In this document: positions 9,489 through 20,090 of the stretch, piece by piece | How positions within the stretch are numbered: position 1 is the first letter of the stretch | How the letters are laid out: each line of letters starts with the position of its first letter | Assembly: GCA_902573385.1 (NCBI GenBank) | Contig: CACGJS010000001.1 | Location: forward strand, 35,137-99,136 | Reading direction: 5' to 3' | Source of the DNA: an uncultured Pelagibacteraceae bacterium | Lineage (GTDB): Bacteria > Pseudomonadota > Alphaproteobacteria > Pelagibacterales > Pelagibacteraceae | Length of the DNA stretch: 64,000 bases | Position numbers and translations under genes: made by a program | Notes under the pieces: generated by a model | The model's input: only the letters and a program-made list of their open reading frames with translations | The model's database searches: none | Told to the model about the DNA's origin: nothing

Positions 9489-10420
9489 TAAAATCTAGAT
9501 GCTCTCTTTAATCTATCATTTATTGATTTACCTAAACCAATATTAGGAATTTTTTCAACAGCAATTGATTTATATCCTTTATTCTTTATTTTTCTTAAAT
9601 ATGAATATAAATTTTTAGCAGCTTCTTTTAGATCATTTTTTTTACTCAAATAAAAATAATTAAAACTTTTTATTTTTTTCTTTTTTACTAAAAGATAAGC
9701 TTCATTTTTTTTAGGTTTTAAAGCATTCATTCTTAAAGGAATTCCCGGTGAGTAATGTAATTTTGATTGACCAGGAGCAATTTTTTTAGAGGGATTTATA
9801 TTAATCTTAATTTTTTTATTTAAAACACTTTCAATTTTAGAAACTTCTAATCCACCCAATCTTAATATTTGTGGAAATTTTGTTAAATCTATTATAGTTG
9901 ACTCAAGCCCAATTTTTGATTTTCCACCATCTAAAACATAATGAATTTTTTTGCCAAAATCATCTTTAACATCAGAAGCCTTTACAGCACTTACTTTGGT
10001 ACTAATATTTGCACTAGGTGCAGCTAGAGGATAGTTTAAATCATTTATCAATTTTTTGAAAACTCTGTGTTTTGGAAACCTAACTGCTAAAGTTTTTTTA
10101 TTATTTGTAACAATTTTAGATATTTTTGAATTTTTTTTTAAATGTAAGACAAAGGTTAATGGGCCAGGACAAAATTTTTTATAAAGTTTAAGAAATTCAT
10201 CACTTATTAAACAATCATTTTTTAAATCACTAATGTTAGAGTAATGAACAATTAGGGGGTTAGATTTAGGTCTTTTTTTTAATTTAAATATCTTTTTTAC
10301 TGCATAACTTGAAAAAGCATTAGCAGCTAAACCATAAACTGTTTCAGTGGGCACTCCTATACAGTAATTTTTATCTAGGTATTTTTTAGCTTTTTTGATA
10401 TTTGATTGATTAAATTTCAT
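9488..10420 (-). CDS. tsaC: L-threonylcarbamoyladenylate synthase, Sua5 type
   Basis: The enzyme makes threonylcarbamoyl-AMP from threonine, bicarbonate and ATP, the first step of t6A modification at position 37 of ANN-decoding tRNAs. Residues 1-200 form the YrdC domain (PTETVYGLAANA near 20-31, KRPKSNPLIVHY, SAPSANIS-like segment). The remaining C-terminal part begins with the Sua5 linker APGQSKLHYSPGIP, so this is the long Sua5 form (310 aa) and not the short TsaC form. It is divergent from xseB with 20 bases between the start codons. The function is well supported. Confidence 0.92.
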   Translation of the reverse strand: MKFNQSNIKKAKKYLDKNYCIGVPTETVYGLAANAFSSYAVKKIFKLKKRPKSNPLIVHYSNISDLKNDCLISDEFLKLYKKFCPGPLTFVLHLKKNSKISKIVTNNKKTLAVRFPKHRVFKKLINDLNYPLAAPSANISTKVSAVKASDVKDDFGKKIHYVLDGGKSKIGLESTIIDLTKFPQILRLGGLEVSKIESVLNKKIKININPSKKIAPGQSKLHYSPGIPLRMNALKPKKNEAYLLVKKKKIKSFNYFYLSKKNDLKEAAKNLYSYLRKIKNKGYKSIAVEKIPNIGLGKSINDRLKRASRF

Positions 10421-10440
10421 GTATTAATAGTTACTAATAT

Positions 10441-10686
10441 ATGAAAGATAAAAATTTACCAAACGATAATAACTCTCAATCACTTGAAGAATTAACGAAT
10501 GATGTAAATAATATTATTGAATTACTAGAAAAAGAAAAAGATCTTCAAAAATCTATAGATACTTATCAAAAACTATTAAGATTAAATAATATTATAGAAA
10601 AAAAATTTCAAAAAAACTCTAAAAAAATTAGTGAAGAAACTAAACAAAAAATAAATCTTGTGATGAGAAAAAAAAATGAAAAGTAA
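10441..10686 (+). CDS. xseB: Exodeoxyribonuclease VII small subunit
   Basis: An 81-residue protein whose centre (SLEELTNDVNNIIELLEKEKDLQKSIDTYQ, about residues 14-43) matches the two-helix XseB family that associates with XseA to degrade single-stranded DNA. Its end overlaps ispA by 11 bases. The order xseB-ispA-dxs is widespread in proteobacteria and strongly supports the assignment even though so short a protein carries few diagnostic residues. No xseA is present in the window. Confidence 0.85.
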   Translation: MKDKNLPNDNNSQSLEELTNDVNNIIELLEKEKDLQKSIDTYQKLLRLNNIIEKKFQKNSKKISEETKQKINLVMRKKNEK

Positions 10687-11548
10687 ACTTATAAAAGTAG
10701 CTAAAGATACAAATTCTTTTTTAAAAAATTTTTTAAAAAAACAGAAAAAAACAGAATTAATTCCTGCAATGAATTATGGATTATTTTCTGGCGGAAAAAG
10801 AATTAGATCAAAAATTTTATTAGATATAGGTTTTTTATTTAAAGTAGATTATAAAACTTTAATTATCATTGGATCGGCAGTTGAATGTATACATGCATAC
10901 TCTTTAATTCATGATGATTTGCCATGTATGGATAATGATAAAATGAGAAGAGGAAAGTTATCAACGCATGTTAAATTTGGAGAGTCTACTGCCGTATTGG
11001 CTGGTAATTCTCTTTTAACAATGGCATTTGAAATTTTAACAAGCTTAAATTTAAATATAAGCGAAAAAATAAAAATAAACTTAATTAAAAAACTATCTGA
11101 ATGTTCTGGCCATTTGGGAATAGCAGGAGGTCAATTTTTAGATTTAAGCTTTGAAAAAAAAAATATCTCAAAAAATAAAATTATAGATATGGAGATAAAA
11201 AAAACAGGAAAACTTTTTAGTTTTTGCTGCATGGCTCCAGCAATTATTAAAAAAAAAAGTCTCAAAGAGATTAAATTTTTTGAAAAGATTGGATCTGATA
11301 TTGGTTTATTATTTCAAATCGCTGATGATTTAATTGATCTTAAGGGATCAACCAAAATAGCTGGAAAAAAAACTGGAAAAGATAAAAAAAGAGGAAAAGC
11401 TACTCTTATAAGTTTACTTGGACATAAAAATGCTATTAAATATAGCAACAATATTAAAAGTAAAATTATTAAAGATTTAAAAAAATATGGTTCTAAATCA
11501 AAAAATATTAATGAAACTTTAAATTATATTTTATTAAGAAATAAATAA
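10676..11548 (+). CDS. ispA: Farnesyl diphosphate synthase (short-chain polyprenyl synthase)
   Basis: It condenses isopentenyl diphosphate with allylic diphosphates to farnesyl diphosphate. The first Asp-rich motif is DDLPCMDND ([15 protein letters not shown] near residues 79-93) and the second is QIADDLID near 217-224, both canonical for trans-prenyl synthases. The bulky residues before the first motif (AYSLI) fit a short-chain product. Length 290 is typical of IspA. It overlaps xseB by 11 bases and dxs by one base (TAATG), so the MEP-pathway entry enzyme and its downstream condensing enzyme are translated together. Confidence 0.93.
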   Translation: MKSKLIKVAKDTNSFLKNFLKKQKKTELIPAMNYGLFSGGKRIRSKILLDIGFLFKVDYKTLIIIGSAVECIHAYSLIHDDLPCMDNDKMRRGKLSTHVKFGESTAVLAGNSLLTMAFEILTSLNLNISEKIKINLIKKLSECSGHLGIAGGQFLDLSFEKKNISKNKIIDMEIKKTGKLFSFCCMAPAIIKKKSLKEIKFFEKIGSDIGLLFQIADDLIDLKGSTKIAGKKTGKDKKRGKATLISLLGHKNAIKYSNNIKSKIIKDLKKYGSKSKNINETLNYILLRNK

Positions 11549-13461
11549 TGCAAGATTATAAATTTTTAAAAGATATAAATTTTCCTTCTGATCTAAAAAA
11601 GCTATCTGAAAGTGATCTTAAGACACTCTCAGATGAACTTAGAGAAGAAATGATAAATGTAGTTTCTGAGACAGGTGGTCATCTTGGAGCAGGATTAGGA
11701 GTTGTAGAATTAACTGTTGCTCTTCATTATGTATTTGACACTCCAAATGATAAATTAATCTGGGATGTTGGTCATCAAACATATCCACATAAAATTTTAA
11801 CAGGAAGAAAAAATAAAATAAGAACTCTAAGACAAGGAAATGGATTATCTGGATTTACTAAGAGATCTGAAAGTGAATATGACCCGTTTGGAGCAGCACA
11901 TAGCTCAACCTCTATTTCTTCTGCTTTAGGAATAGCTGAAGCTAACAAACTATCTAATAAATCAAATAACGTGGTTGCAGTAATTGGTGATGGAGCAATT
12001 AGTGCAGGTATGGCTTATGAGGCAATGAATAATGCTGGAGCTTCAAAAGCTAAAATGATTGTAATTTTAAATGATAACGACATGTCTATAGCTAAACCAG
12101 TTGGAGCAATGAGAACTTATTTAGCAAGATTATTGTCAGGAAAAATTTATTTTAGTTTAAGAGAAACTTTTAGACTAATTGTTTCAGCTTTTTCAAAAAG
12201 ATTCAGTGCAAAAGCTGGAAAAGCTGAGGATTTTTTACGTTCAGCCGTAACTGGAGGAACACTTTTTAATTCTCTGGGTTTTTATTATATAGGACCAATT
12301 GATGGTCATGATCTAGATGCTCTTTTGCCCATTTTGAAGAATGCAAGAGACTCCAAACATAATGGTCCAATCATGATTCATGTAAAAACAAAAAAAGGTA
12401 AAGGTTATTCATATGCTGAAAAAGCAAATGATCATTATCATGGAGTTTCAAAATTTAATGTTGAAACAGGTGAACAGGTAAAAAGTAGCACAAATTTACC
12501 CGCTTATACGAAAGTTTTTGCAAACACTTTAGTTAAACATGCGCAAAAAGATAGTAAGATTGTTGGAATTACGGCAGCAATGCCTAGTGGAACAGGAATG
12601 GATATCTTTGCAAAAGAATTTCCCAAAAGAATGTTTGACGTTGGTATTGCTGAACAGCATGCAGTTACTTTTGCTGCTGGTCTAGCAACGGAGGGCTTTA
12701 AACCTTATGCTGCTATTTATTCAACTTTTTTACAAAGAGCCTATGACCAAGTAGTTCATGATGTTGCTATACAAAGTTTACCAGTTAGATTTGCAATTGA
12801 TAGAGCTGGTTTAGTTGGTGCAGATGGATCAACACATGCTGGCTCTTTTGATATAACCTATCTATCAACTTTGCCTAATTTTGTAGTTATGGCGGCAAGT
12901 GATGAGTCTGAACTGGTAAAAATGATTAATACTTCCATAGATATTAATGATCGGCCTAGCGCTATTAGATATCCAAGAGGAACAGGTATTGGATTAGAAT
13001 TACCTTCAATAGAAGAAAAAGTAGAGATAGGAAAAGGAAGAATAATTCAAGAAGGAAAAAAAGTTTGTATTTTAAGTTTAGGAACAAGATTAGAAGAATG
13101 TAAAAATGCTGCTGAAGAATTAAAGAATAAAGGAATAATCCCAACAATTATTGATGTAAGATTTGTAAAACCATTAGATGAAGAGCTTATTTTGAGATTT
13201 GCAAGAACACATGAAATAATGATTACTGTCGAGGAAGGTTCTATTGGAGGCTTTGGTTCACATGTTAAAAACTTATTAGCTGAAAAAGGTATTTTTGACA
13301 AAGGTTTAAAATTTAGATCTATGACACTCCCAGATATTTTTATTGAACAAGATAGCCCAAAGAAAATGTATGATGTTGCCGGTTTAAATGCAAAACAAAT
13401 TTCAAAAAAAATTTTAGATATTTTATTTATGCAAGACTCAATTAAAGTAGTAAAAAATTAG
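11548..13461 (+). CDS. dxs: 1-deoxy-D-xylulose-5-phosphate synthase
   Basis: Dxs condenses pyruvate and glyceraldehyde-3-phosphate with thiamine diphosphate, the entry point of the MEP isoprenoid pathway. Seen in order are [15 protein letters not shown], the TPP/Mg motif [18 protein letters not shown] near residues 148-165, the pyrimidine-binding domain starting around [10 protein letters not shown], the catalytic [12 protein letters not shown], and the transketolase C-terminal domain from about residue 500. Length 637 is standard. It terminates the xseB-ispA-dxs run and is convergent with aroC 18 bases away. No terminator hairpin is visible in that gap. Confidence 0.97.
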   Translation: MQDYKFLKDINFPSDLKKLSESDLKTLSDELREEMINVVSETGGHLGAGLGVVELTVALHYVFDTPNDKLIWDVGHQTYPHKILTGRKNKIRTLRQGNGLSGFTKRSESEYDPFGAAHSSTSISSALGIAEANKLSNKSNNVVAVIGDGAISAGMAYEAMNNAGASKAKMIVILNDNDMSIAKPVGAMRTYLARLLSGKIYFSLRETFRLIVSAFSKRFSAKAGKAEDFLRSAVTGGTLFNSLGFYYIGPIDGHDLDALLPILKNARDSKHNGPIMIHVKTKKGKGYSYAEKANDHYHGVSKFNVETGEQVKSSTNLPAYTKVFANTLVKHAQKDSKIVGITAAMPSGTGMDIFAKEFPKRMFDVGIAEQHAVTFAAGLATEGFKPYAAIYSTFLQRAYDQVVHDVAIQSLPVRFAIDRAGLVGADGSTHAGSFDITYLSTLPNFVVMAASDESELVKMINTSIDINDRPSAIRYPRGTGIGLELPSIEEKVEIGKGRIIQEGKKVCILSLGTRLEECKNAAEELKNKGIIPTIIDVRFVKPLDEELILRFARTHEIMITVEEGSIGGFGSHVKNLLAEKGIFDKGLKFRSMTLPDIFIEQDSPKKMYDVAGLNAKQISKKILDILFMQDSIKVVKN

Positions 13462-13479
13462 ATTTAATTATAAAGATTT

Positions 13480-14562
13480 TTAACTGCACTGGGCTTTATG
13501 CATTAAATAATGATCTAATAGCACACAGTTTAACATTGCTTCGCCTACTGGAACAGCACGTATTCCTACACAAGGGTCATGTCTACCTTTTACTGAGATA
13601 GTTGTGTTTTTTCCAAACTTATCAATTGTTTTTCTACTTTTTAAAATTGATGAAGTTGGTTTAACTGCAAAAGAAATCACAATTTCTTGGCCACTTGAAA
13701 TTCCTCCTAGTATGCCTCCTGCATTATTTGATTTAAATATTAATTTTTTCCCTTTTTGTGAAATTTCATCAGAATTTTGTTCACCAGTCAATTGTGCTGA
13801 GTTCATTCCTGAACCTATATTTACACCTTTAACAGCATTAATGCTCATCATAGCAGAAGCAATATCCATATCTAATTTTGAATAAATGGGAGCACCTAAA
13901 CCAGCAGGAATTCCTCTTGCTCTTACTTCTATAATAGCACCACATGAAGATCCAGACTTTCTAATGCTAAGTAAATATTTTTCCCATAATTTTACAATCG
14001 ATTTATCAGGACAGAAAAATGGATTTTTTCTAATTGTTGAGTCATTCCATTTGTTTAAATCACACCCAAGTATTCCTAATTGAGTTACTGCACCAATAAC
14101 TCTAAATTTTTTACCTATTTTTTTTTCTAAAACTTTTTTTGCTATTGCACCAGCTGCCACTCTTGCTGCTGTTTCTCTAGCAGAAGATCTTCCACCACCT
14201 CTGTGGTCTCTAATTCCATATTTTTTAAAGTATGTAAAATCTGCATGTCCTGGTCTGAATTTATTTTTAATAGTTTCATAGTCTCTAGACCTCATATCCT
14301 TATTATAAATAATTAGAGAAATAGGTGTTCCAGTTGTTCTACCTTTGAATACTCCTGATAGAATTTGTACTTTATCATCTTCTTTTCTTTGAGTTGTAAA
14401 CTTAGATTGACCAGGTTTTCTTTTATTAAGTTCTATTTGAATATCTTCTTCTTTTATATCAATATTTGGTGGGCAACCATCAATTATACAGCCTATAGCA
14501 GGTCCATGTGACTCGCCCCATGTAGTGAAACGAAATAGCTTTCCAAAAGTATTAAATGACAT
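13480..14562 (-). CDS. aroC: Chorismate synthase
   Basis: It removes phosphate from EPSP to form chorismate, the last common step to the aromatic amino acids and folate, using reduced FMN. Family signatures are visible: [17 protein letters not shown] at residues 17-33, the R-rich [24 protein letters not shown] near 119-142, and [17 protein letters not shown] near the C-terminus. Length 360 is normal. It is convergent with dxs and divergent from pdxH with 33 bases between start codons, a region that must hold both promoters. Confidence 0.97.
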   Translation of the reverse strand: MSFNTFGKLFRFTTWGESHGPAIGCIIDGCPPNIDIKEEDIQIELNKRKPGQSKFTTQRKEDDKVQILSGVFKGRTTGTPISLIIYNKDMRSRDYETIKNKFRPGHADFTYFKKYGIRDHRGGGRSSARETAARVAAGAIAKKVLEKKIGKKFRVIGAVTQLGILGCDLNKWNDSTIRKNPFFCPDKSIVKLWEKYLLSIRKSGSSCGAIIEVRARGIPAGLGAPIYSKLDMDIASAMMSINAVKGVNIGSGMNSAQLTGEQNSDEISQKGKKLIFKSNNAGGILGGISSGQEIVISFAVKPTSSILKSRKTIDKFGKNTTISVKGRHDPCVGIRAVPVGEAMLNCVLLDHYLMHKAQCS

Positions 14563-14595
14563 TATTTATATTATATAGAATATTTTGTTAAAATT

Positions 14596-15222
14596 ATGAA
14601 TCAAAAAAACGCATTAGGATTGAATAGTTGCTTTTTAGATCTAAAAGACCCAATTGAATTGTTTAAAATATGGATGGAAGAAGCAAAAACTGCTGAACTA
14701 AATGATCCAAATGCACTTGCCCTTGCTACAGCTGATATAAATGCAAAACCATCAGTTAGAATGGTTTTATTAAAAGATTTTAGTAAATCTGGTTTTATTT
14801 TTTATACAAATTTAGAAAGTCAAAAGAGCAATGAATTAAAAGAGAACCCCAAAGCTTCTATGTGTTTTCATTGGAAAAGCTTATTAAGACAGGTAAGAGT
14901 TAATGGCATATTAACAAAAGTGAATGAAGATTTAGCAGATGAATATTATAATTCTAGATCTTATGATAGTAGAATTGGTGCATGGGCCTCTAAACAAAGT
15001 AGAGCTTTAAAAAATAGAAAAGACTTAATTTTATCAATAGAGGAATATAAGAAAAAATATAATAAAAAAGATGATGTGCCGAGACCAAAGCATTGGTCCG
15101 GGTGGAATTTATTGCCATCAAATATTGAGTTTTGGTTAGATGGAGAAAGTAGAATTCATGAAAGACTTAAATATAATAAAGATGAAAAAGGAAATTGGAA
15201 TAAAATTTTATTAAATCCTTAA
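14596..15222 (+). CDS. pdxH: Pyridoxamine/pyridoxine 5'-phosphate oxidase
   Basis: An FMN-dependent oxidase that forms pyridoxal 5'-phosphate. The substrate/FMN segment RMVLLKDFSKSGFIFYTNLES lies near residues 55-75 and the C-terminal family signature WSGWNLLPSNIEFWLDG near 173-189 is followed by RIHERLKY. Length 208 is typical. Its TAA stop is embedded in TTAA (15219-15222), which is simultaneously the stop of the convergent polyprenyl synthase gene. Secure assignment. Confidence 0.95.
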   Translation: MNQKNALGLNSCFLDLKDPIELFKIWMEEAKTAELNDPNALALATADINAKPSVRMVLLKDFSKSGFIFYTNLESQKSNELKENPKASMCFHWKSLLRQVRVNGILTKVNEDLADEYYNSRSYDSRIGAWASKQSRALKNRKDLILSIEEYKKKYNKKDDVPRPKHWSGWNLLPSNIEFWLDGESRIHERLKYNKDEKGNWNKILLNP

Positions 15223-16232
15223 AAATTTCTTTCCAAACTAAAAGAAGTTAAATTTTCTAAAATAGTTTTTTGTTCTGAATTTTTAAATATACTTAAAGAA
15301 TTTGAAGCAAGATTAATAAAGTGGTCTGCTTTTTTATAACACTCACTAATTATATTATACTTTTTTATTAAATTTAAAGTAAAAGTTAGATCTAAGTCAG
15401 ATCTTCTATTTTGTTTAAAGAAGCTCGCTATTTTTTCTTTTTCAGAAGAATTTATTTTTTGGAATAATAAAATGATTGGTAATGTAATTTTACCTTCAAA
15501 AAAATCTTTACCTATTTTTTTTCCAAAAATTTTTACTTCCGAATTATAATCCAAAGTATCGTCCGCTATTTGAAAAGTTAAACCAATATTTTTTCCATAA
15601 AAATCTAAAGCATTTTTTTCTTTGCTTTCTGAGTTAGATAGAATAGCTCCAACTTTTGTAGCAGCAGAAAATAAAGCGGCAGTTTTAGATGAAATTATTT
15701 TTAAATAAGTTTCTTCAAGTATATCTATCTCTCCTTTATGTTGTAGTTGTAAAATTTCACCCTGGGCAATCTGTGCTGAAGTAGACGATAATAGTTTTAA
15801 AATTTCTAAATTTCCATCTTCAACCATCATTTCAAAACATCGACTTAAAAGATAATCTCCAATTAAAATTGAAGTTTGATTGCCCCAAATAGAATTAAGT
15901 GTTTTTTTTCCTCTTCTTAAGTCTCCAAAATCTATTACGTCGTCATGCATGAGTGTTGCGCTATGTATCAATTCCACACAGGCAGCTAAATTAATATCTC
16001 TTCCACCTTTTGTATATCCACACAATTTTGCTGAGCCTAATGTTAGTAGAGCTCTTAATCTTTTTCCACCACTCAGTATATGATAGTTGGTCATTTTTTG
16101 AACTAATTCTACATCACTAGCAAGTTTTGATTTTATTTTCTCTTCAACCAAGACCAATTTCTCATCCACAGATTCCTTGAGCTGATAATAAGAATTATTT
16201 ATTTGATTTTTAAGCTGTATAACTGTTCCCAT
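15219..16232 (-). CDS. ispB: Long-chain polyprenyl diphosphate synthase (quinone side chain)
   Basis: A trans-prenyl synthase of 337 residues. The first Asp-rich motif is LMHDDVIDFGDLRRG near residues 91-105, the second is QIADDTLDY near 221-229, and GGKRLRALL precedes them. The residues before the first motif are small (SATLM), consistent with a long product such as the octa- to decaprenyl chain of ubiquinone. The exact chain length cannot be read from sequence. It is a second prenyl synthase, distinct from ispA at 10676, and is convergent with pdxH through a shared TTAA. Confidence 0.9.
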   Translation of the reverse strand: MGTVIQLKNQINNSYYQLKESVDEKLVLVEEKIKSKLASDVELVQKMTNYHILSGGKRLRALLTLGSAKLCGYTKGGRDINLAACVELIHSATLMHDDVIDFGDLRRGKKTLNSIWGNQTSILIGDYLLSRCFEMMVEDGNLEILKLLSSTSAQIAQGEILQLQHKGEIDILEETYLKIISSKTAALFSAATKVGAILSNSESKEKNALDFYGKNIGLTFQIADDTLDYNSEVKIFGKKIGKDFFEGKITLPIILLFQKINSSEKEKIASFFKQNRRSDLDLTFTLNLIKKYNIISECYKKADHFINLASNSLSIFKNSEQKTILENLTSFSLERNF

Positions 16233-16277
16233 ATAAAATTAAGTTAGTATAATTAAGTTTTATTTATTACTTATCAA

Positions 16278-16305
16278 TTGACGCACCTTAATCTTCAACT
16301 ATAAG
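16278..16305 (+). promoter_or_regulatory. Sigma-70 type promoter for the S49 peptidase operon
   Basis: TTGACG (16278-16283) and TATAAG (16300-16305) are 16 bases apart. This is one of the best promoter matches in the window and lies 38 bases before the ATG at 16344, with a TAAGGA ribosome-binding site in between. It would drive the S49 gene and probably glyQ, glyS and ppdK, which follow without gaps. Confidence 0.6.
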
Positions 16306-16343
16306 TAGCTTTATATTAAATCAAAATTCTGTAAGGATTATAC

Positions 16344-17150
16344 ATGTTATCATTTTTTAAAAAGAAAAAAATAGTAGCTCATATTAGGCTAAATGGCGTA
16401 ATTGGAAATGCAGGTAAATTCAAACAAGGCATAGATTTTGCAGGCCAGGAGGAAATAATTGTGAAAGCTTTTTCTCTAAAAAAAGCAAAAGCCGTCGCAA
16501 TTACCATTAATTCACCCGGTGGATCGCCAGTACAGTCTCATTTGATATATAGATTTATTAAAGCTCAAGCTAAAAAAAATAAAAAAAAAGTTATTGTTTT
16601 TGCAGAGGATGTTGCGGCCTCTGGAGGGTATTTAATAGCGTGTGCTGGAGATGAAATATATGCTAACTCAAGTTCAATAATTGGATCAATTGGCGTTATT
16701 TATTCATCTTTTGGTTTTACAGAGTTAATAAAAAAAATTGGAGTTGAGAGAAGAGTTCATACTGCTGGAAAAAATAAAAGCACTTTAGATCCATTTCTTG
16801 AAGAAAAAACAGAAGATATTGAGAGACTTAAAAATATTCAGTTAGAACTTCACAAAGATTTTATAAAAGTAGTAGAAGAAAGTCGAAAATCTAAGCTTAA
16901 TAAGTCTGAAGTAGAATTATTTTCCGGAGAGTTTTGGTCTGGAAGTAAAGCAAAAGATCTTGGTTTAATTGACAATGTAGGCAATGCCAATGAAGTTTTG
17001 AAAGAAAAATTTGGTGAAGATGTTGTAATTAAAAAATTTGAAAAATCTAAAAGTTGGTTAAATAAAAAACTTTCTTCATCTAGTAATCAAATGGATCAAC
17101 TAGCAAACATTCTTGAAGAAAGATCTATCTGGCAAAGATATGGCTTCTAA
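16344..17150 (+). CDS. S49 family serine peptidase (SppA/SohB-like)
   Basis: Peptidases of this family cleave signal peptides and other membrane-released peptides. The catalytic serine lies in [19 protein letters not shown] near residues 87-105, and the general-base lysine is probably in [13 protein letters not shown] near residues 140-152, so the Ser-Lys dyad appears intact. The protein (268 aa) is a single-domain form. It begins with a basic KKKK stretch and shows no clear signal peptide or membrane anchor, unlike classical SppA. It overlaps glyQ by 11 bases. The family assignment is firm; the cellular substrate is unknown. Confidence 0.88.
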   Translation: MLSFFKKKKIVAHIRLNGVIGNAGKFKQGIDFAGQEEIIVKAFSLKKAKAVAITINSPGGSPVQSHLIYRFIKAQAKKNKKKVIVFAEDVAASGGYLIACAGDEIYANSSSIIGSIGVIYSSFGFTELIKKIGVERRVHTAGKNKSTLDPFLEEKTEDIERLKNIQLELHKDFIKVVEESRKSKLNKSEVELFSGEFWSGSKAKDLGLIDNVGNANEVLKEKFGEDVVIKKFEKSKSWLNKKLSSSSNQMDQLANILEERSIWQRYGF

Positions 17151-18024
17151 AAAAAAAACTACAAAACCTAAATTTCAATCTTTTCAGGATACTATATTTA
17201 ATCTTCAAAAATATTGGAGTAAACAAGGGTGTATTGTTTTACAGCCTTACGATATGGAAGTTGGAGCAGGAACTTTTCATCCAGCAACAACATTAAGGTC
17301 TTTAGGATCAAAACCTTGGAAGACAGCTTATGTTCAGCCATCAAGAAGACCAGCTGATGGAAGATATGGAGATAACCCAAATAGACTACAACACTATTAT
17401 CAGTTCCAAGTATTAATAAAACCTTCTCCAGATAATATAAAAAAACTTTATTTAAATAGTTTAACTGTTATTGGTATTAATCATAAAGAACATGACATTA
17501 GATTCGTAGAAGATGATTGGGAAAGTCCGACTTTAGGAGCTGCAGGACTTGGTTGGGAAGTATGGTGTGATGGAATGGAAATTACGCAATTTACTTATTT
17601 TCAGCAAATGGCAGGTTTTGAATGTAAGCCAGTTTCGGTAGAAATTACTTATGGACTTGAAAGAATCTGTATGTTTACTCAACAAACAAAAAATGTTTAT
17701 GATCTTTTATGGAATGATGAAGGAGTAAAATATGGTGAAGTATTTCAACAAGCAGAAAAAGAATTTTCAGCTTATAATTTTGAATATGCGAATACAGAAA
17801 ATTTATTTAAAATATTTGACATGTTAGAACTAGAAGCAAAAGCATTAGTGGAAAAAAAATTATCATTACCAGCATATGATCAGTGCCTAAAAGCAAGCCA
17901 TGTATTTAATATTTTAGATGCAAGAGGGGTTATTAGTGTAGCTCAAAGGGCAGGCTATATTGGAAGAATTAGAGGAATTACCAAAGGTGTTGCAGAAATT
18001 TGGTTAAGTAGCCAAACAAAATAA
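17140..18024 (+). CDS. glyQ: Glycine--tRNA ligase alpha subunit
   Basis: The catalytic subunit of the bacterial alpha2-beta2 glycyl-tRNA synthetase. [20 protein letters not shown] near the start, the [19 protein letters not shown] segment, the [23 protein letters not shown] stretch and [10 protein letters not shown] are family-specific. I chose the ATG at 17140, giving N-terminus MASKKKTTK, over an upstream TTG at 17113, because it is a normal start codon and shortens the overlap with the S49 gene from 38 to 11 bases. The resulting length of 294 residues agrees with the family. The stop overlaps the glyS ATG by one base. Confidence 0.96.
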   Translation: MASKKKTTKPKFQSFQDTIFNLQKYWSKQGCIVLQPYDMEVGAGTFHPATTLRSLGSKPWKTAYVQPSRRPADGRYGDNPNRLQHYYQFQVLIKPSPDNIKKLYLNSLTVIGINHKEHDIRFVEDDWESPTLGAAGLGWEVWCDGMEITQFTYFQQMAGFECKPVSVEITYGLERICMFTQQTKNVYDLLWNDEGVKYGEVFQQAEKEFSAYNFEYANTENLFKIFDMLELEAKALVEKKLSLPAYDQCLKASHVFNILDARGVISVAQRAGYIGRIRGITKGVAEIWLSSQTK

Positions 18025-20090
18025 TGTCTGAGTTTTTTTTAGAACTATTCAGTGAAGAAATTCCTACAAATTTACAAAAAAGTTCTCGTATTATTTTATT
18101 GGAAAATTTCCAAAATTTATTTGAAGAGAAACAGCTAACGTTTAAAAAAAGTTTAGCATATTCAACCCCAAATAGACTTATAATTTTATTTGAAGGATTA
18201 TCTAAAGAAATTACACAAAAAGCTGAAGAAGTAAAAGGACCAAACGTTAATGCTCCACAAAATGCAATAGAAGGTTTTTTAAGATCTCATAAAATAGAAA
18301 AAGAGCATTTATTTAAAAAAGTATTAGAAAAAAAAGAGTTTTATTTTTTCAAAAAATCATCAAAAAAAATTAAGACCTTTGACTTATTACAAGAGCAAAC
18401 TCCTTTAATTCTTAATAAAATACCATGGAAAAAATCAATGCGATGGGGAAATTTTAATCTTAATTGGGGAAGGCCGTTAAAATCAATATTAGCAACTTTT
18501 GATGAAAAAAATTTAAATTTTAAATTTCATCACCTAACTTGTGTAAATACAACTTTTGTCGATAAAGATTTCGAAGATAAAAAAAGGATATTTAAAAATT
18601 TTAAAGATTATAAAATTTTTTTTCAAAAATCAGGAGTAGTTATTGATCATAATTTGAGAAAAAAATTTATTGAAAAAGAAATTGAAAGAATTTCTAAAAA
18701 AAAGAATATTATTGTAGATATAAATAATAAACTTTTAGAAGAGGTAACAGGTTTAGTAGAAAAACCCAGTGTTTTAATTTGTAAATTTGACGAAATATTT
18801 TTGAAAATTCCAAAAGAAATCCTAATCATTACAATGCAACATCATCAAAAATATTTTCCAACATTTAATAAAAAAGGAAACATAACAAATGAATTTTTGG
18901 TAATTACTAATAATAAAGATACAAAAGGATTTATCAAATCTGGTAATGAACGAGTTGTAGAAGCAAGACTAAGTGATGCACAGTTTTTTTGGAAAAAAAA
19001 TAAATCACAAAATTTAGTCAAACAAGTCACTAAGTTGAAATTGATAAATTATTTTAAAGGTTTAGGTTCTTACTTTGATAAAGTACAGAGAATGCGAAAA
19101 TTAGGAGGCATGATCTCTGATGAACTACTTATAAGTAAAGATAAAGTTGAATTGTTATGTTCAATCAGTAAAGCGGATTTAATTTCTGATCTAGTGAATG
19201 AATTTCCAGAGTTACAAGGAATTATGGGAGGACATTTTGCTGAGGCCCAAGGTTTTGAAAAAGATATATCTTTAGCTTTAAGTGAACAGTATTTACCACA
19301 GGGTCTTATTAGTAAAGTGCCAAAAAAAAAATATAGCATTGCTTTATCATTGACTGATAAATTAGATACACTGGTTGGTTTTTTTGGCATAAATCAAAAA
19401 CCGACAAGTTCAAAAGATCCTTATGCACTAAGAAGATTAGCCTTAGGAATTATTAGATTATTAATAGAAAATAAAAATAATTTTAAATTAAGAGATTTAA
19501 TAAATTATTCAGAATCTCTTTATGAGGAACAAGAATTTAAATTTGATAATGACAATACTCAAAAAGAAATAATTAATTTTTTATTAGATAGATTAAGGTA
19601 TTATATGAAAGAAAAAAATATTAGAGATGATATTGTTGAAGCTAGTATAAGTTCTACTGATTTAAATAATATTACATTAATTTATAAAAAAGCTTTATAT
19701 TTAAATAAAATAATAGATACACAGATTGGAAAAGATATAATCTTAAGCTACAAACGATGTTCAAGTATTTTAGTCAGTGAACTCAAAGATGAGTCATTAG
19801 AGATTTTAAATACAGTTGATCCAGGAATCTTTAAAAACGAATACGAGAAAAATCTATATAAAAAAATTACGCAATTAAGAAAATATTTTGAGAATATTAA
19901 TAAAGATGAAAATTATAATGAAACACTTACTAATCTAGCAAATATAAAAGCAGTAATTTTTGAATTTTTTGATAACGTTATTGTTAATGATAATGAAATA
20001 ATCATCAAAAAAAACAGATTGGAACTTTTACAAATGTTATGTAAAACCTTCGATAACTATATAAATTTTTCTAATATTGAGAGCATTTAG
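18024..20090 (+). CDS. glyS: Glycine--tRNA ligase beta subunit
   Basis: The tRNA-binding partner of GlyQ. It begins FFLELFSEEIPTN, the universal GlyS start. The middle contains ITMQHHQKYFPTFNKKG and LSDAQFFWKKN, and LSLTDKLDTLVGFFGINQKPTSSKDPYALRR, which carries an HD-like fold signature, lies near residues 436-466. The C-terminal anticodon-binding part is rich in Lys, Asn and Ile. Length 688 matches the family. It is coupled to glyQ on one side and to ppdK on the other: its TAG stop overlaps the ppdK GTG start by one base. Confidence 0.96.
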   Translation: MSEFFLELFSEEIPTNLQKSSRIILLENFQNLFEEKQLTFKKSLAYSTPNRLIILFEGLSKEITQKAEEVKGPNVNAPQNAIEGFLRSHKIEKEHLFKKVLEKKEFYFFKKSSKKIKTFDLLQEQTPLILNKIPWKKSMRWGNFNLNWGRPLKSILATFDEKNLNFKFHHLTCVNTTFVDKDFEDKKRIFKNFKDYKIFFQKSGVVIDHNLRKKFIEKEIERISKKKNIIVDINNKLLEEVTGLVEKPSVLICKFDEIFLKIPKEILIITMQHHQKYFPTFNKKGNITNEFLVITNNKDTKGFIKSGNERVVEARLSDAQFFWKKNKSQNLVKQVTKLKLINYFKGLGSYFDKVQRMRKLGGMISDELLISKDKVELLCSISKADLISDLVNEFPELQGIMGGHFAEAQGFEKDISLALSEQYLPQGLISKVPKKKYSIALSLTDKLDTLVGFFGINQKPTSSKDPYALRRLALGIIRLLIENKNNFKLRDLINYSESLYEEQEFKFDNDNTQKEIINFLLDRLRYYMKEKNIRDDIVEASISSTDLNNITLIYKKALYLNKIIDTQIGKDIILSYKRCSSILVSELKDESLEILNTVDPGIFKNEYEKNLYKKITQLRKYFENINKDENYNETLTNLANIKAVIFEFFDNVIVNDNEIIIKKNRLELLQMLCKTFDNYINFSNIESI

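Noticed and set aside
19070-19390. Reverse open frame of 106 codons inside glyS, and many similar frames over other genes
   Set aside because: Shadow frames of conserved coding sequence without ribosome-binding sites or family features.
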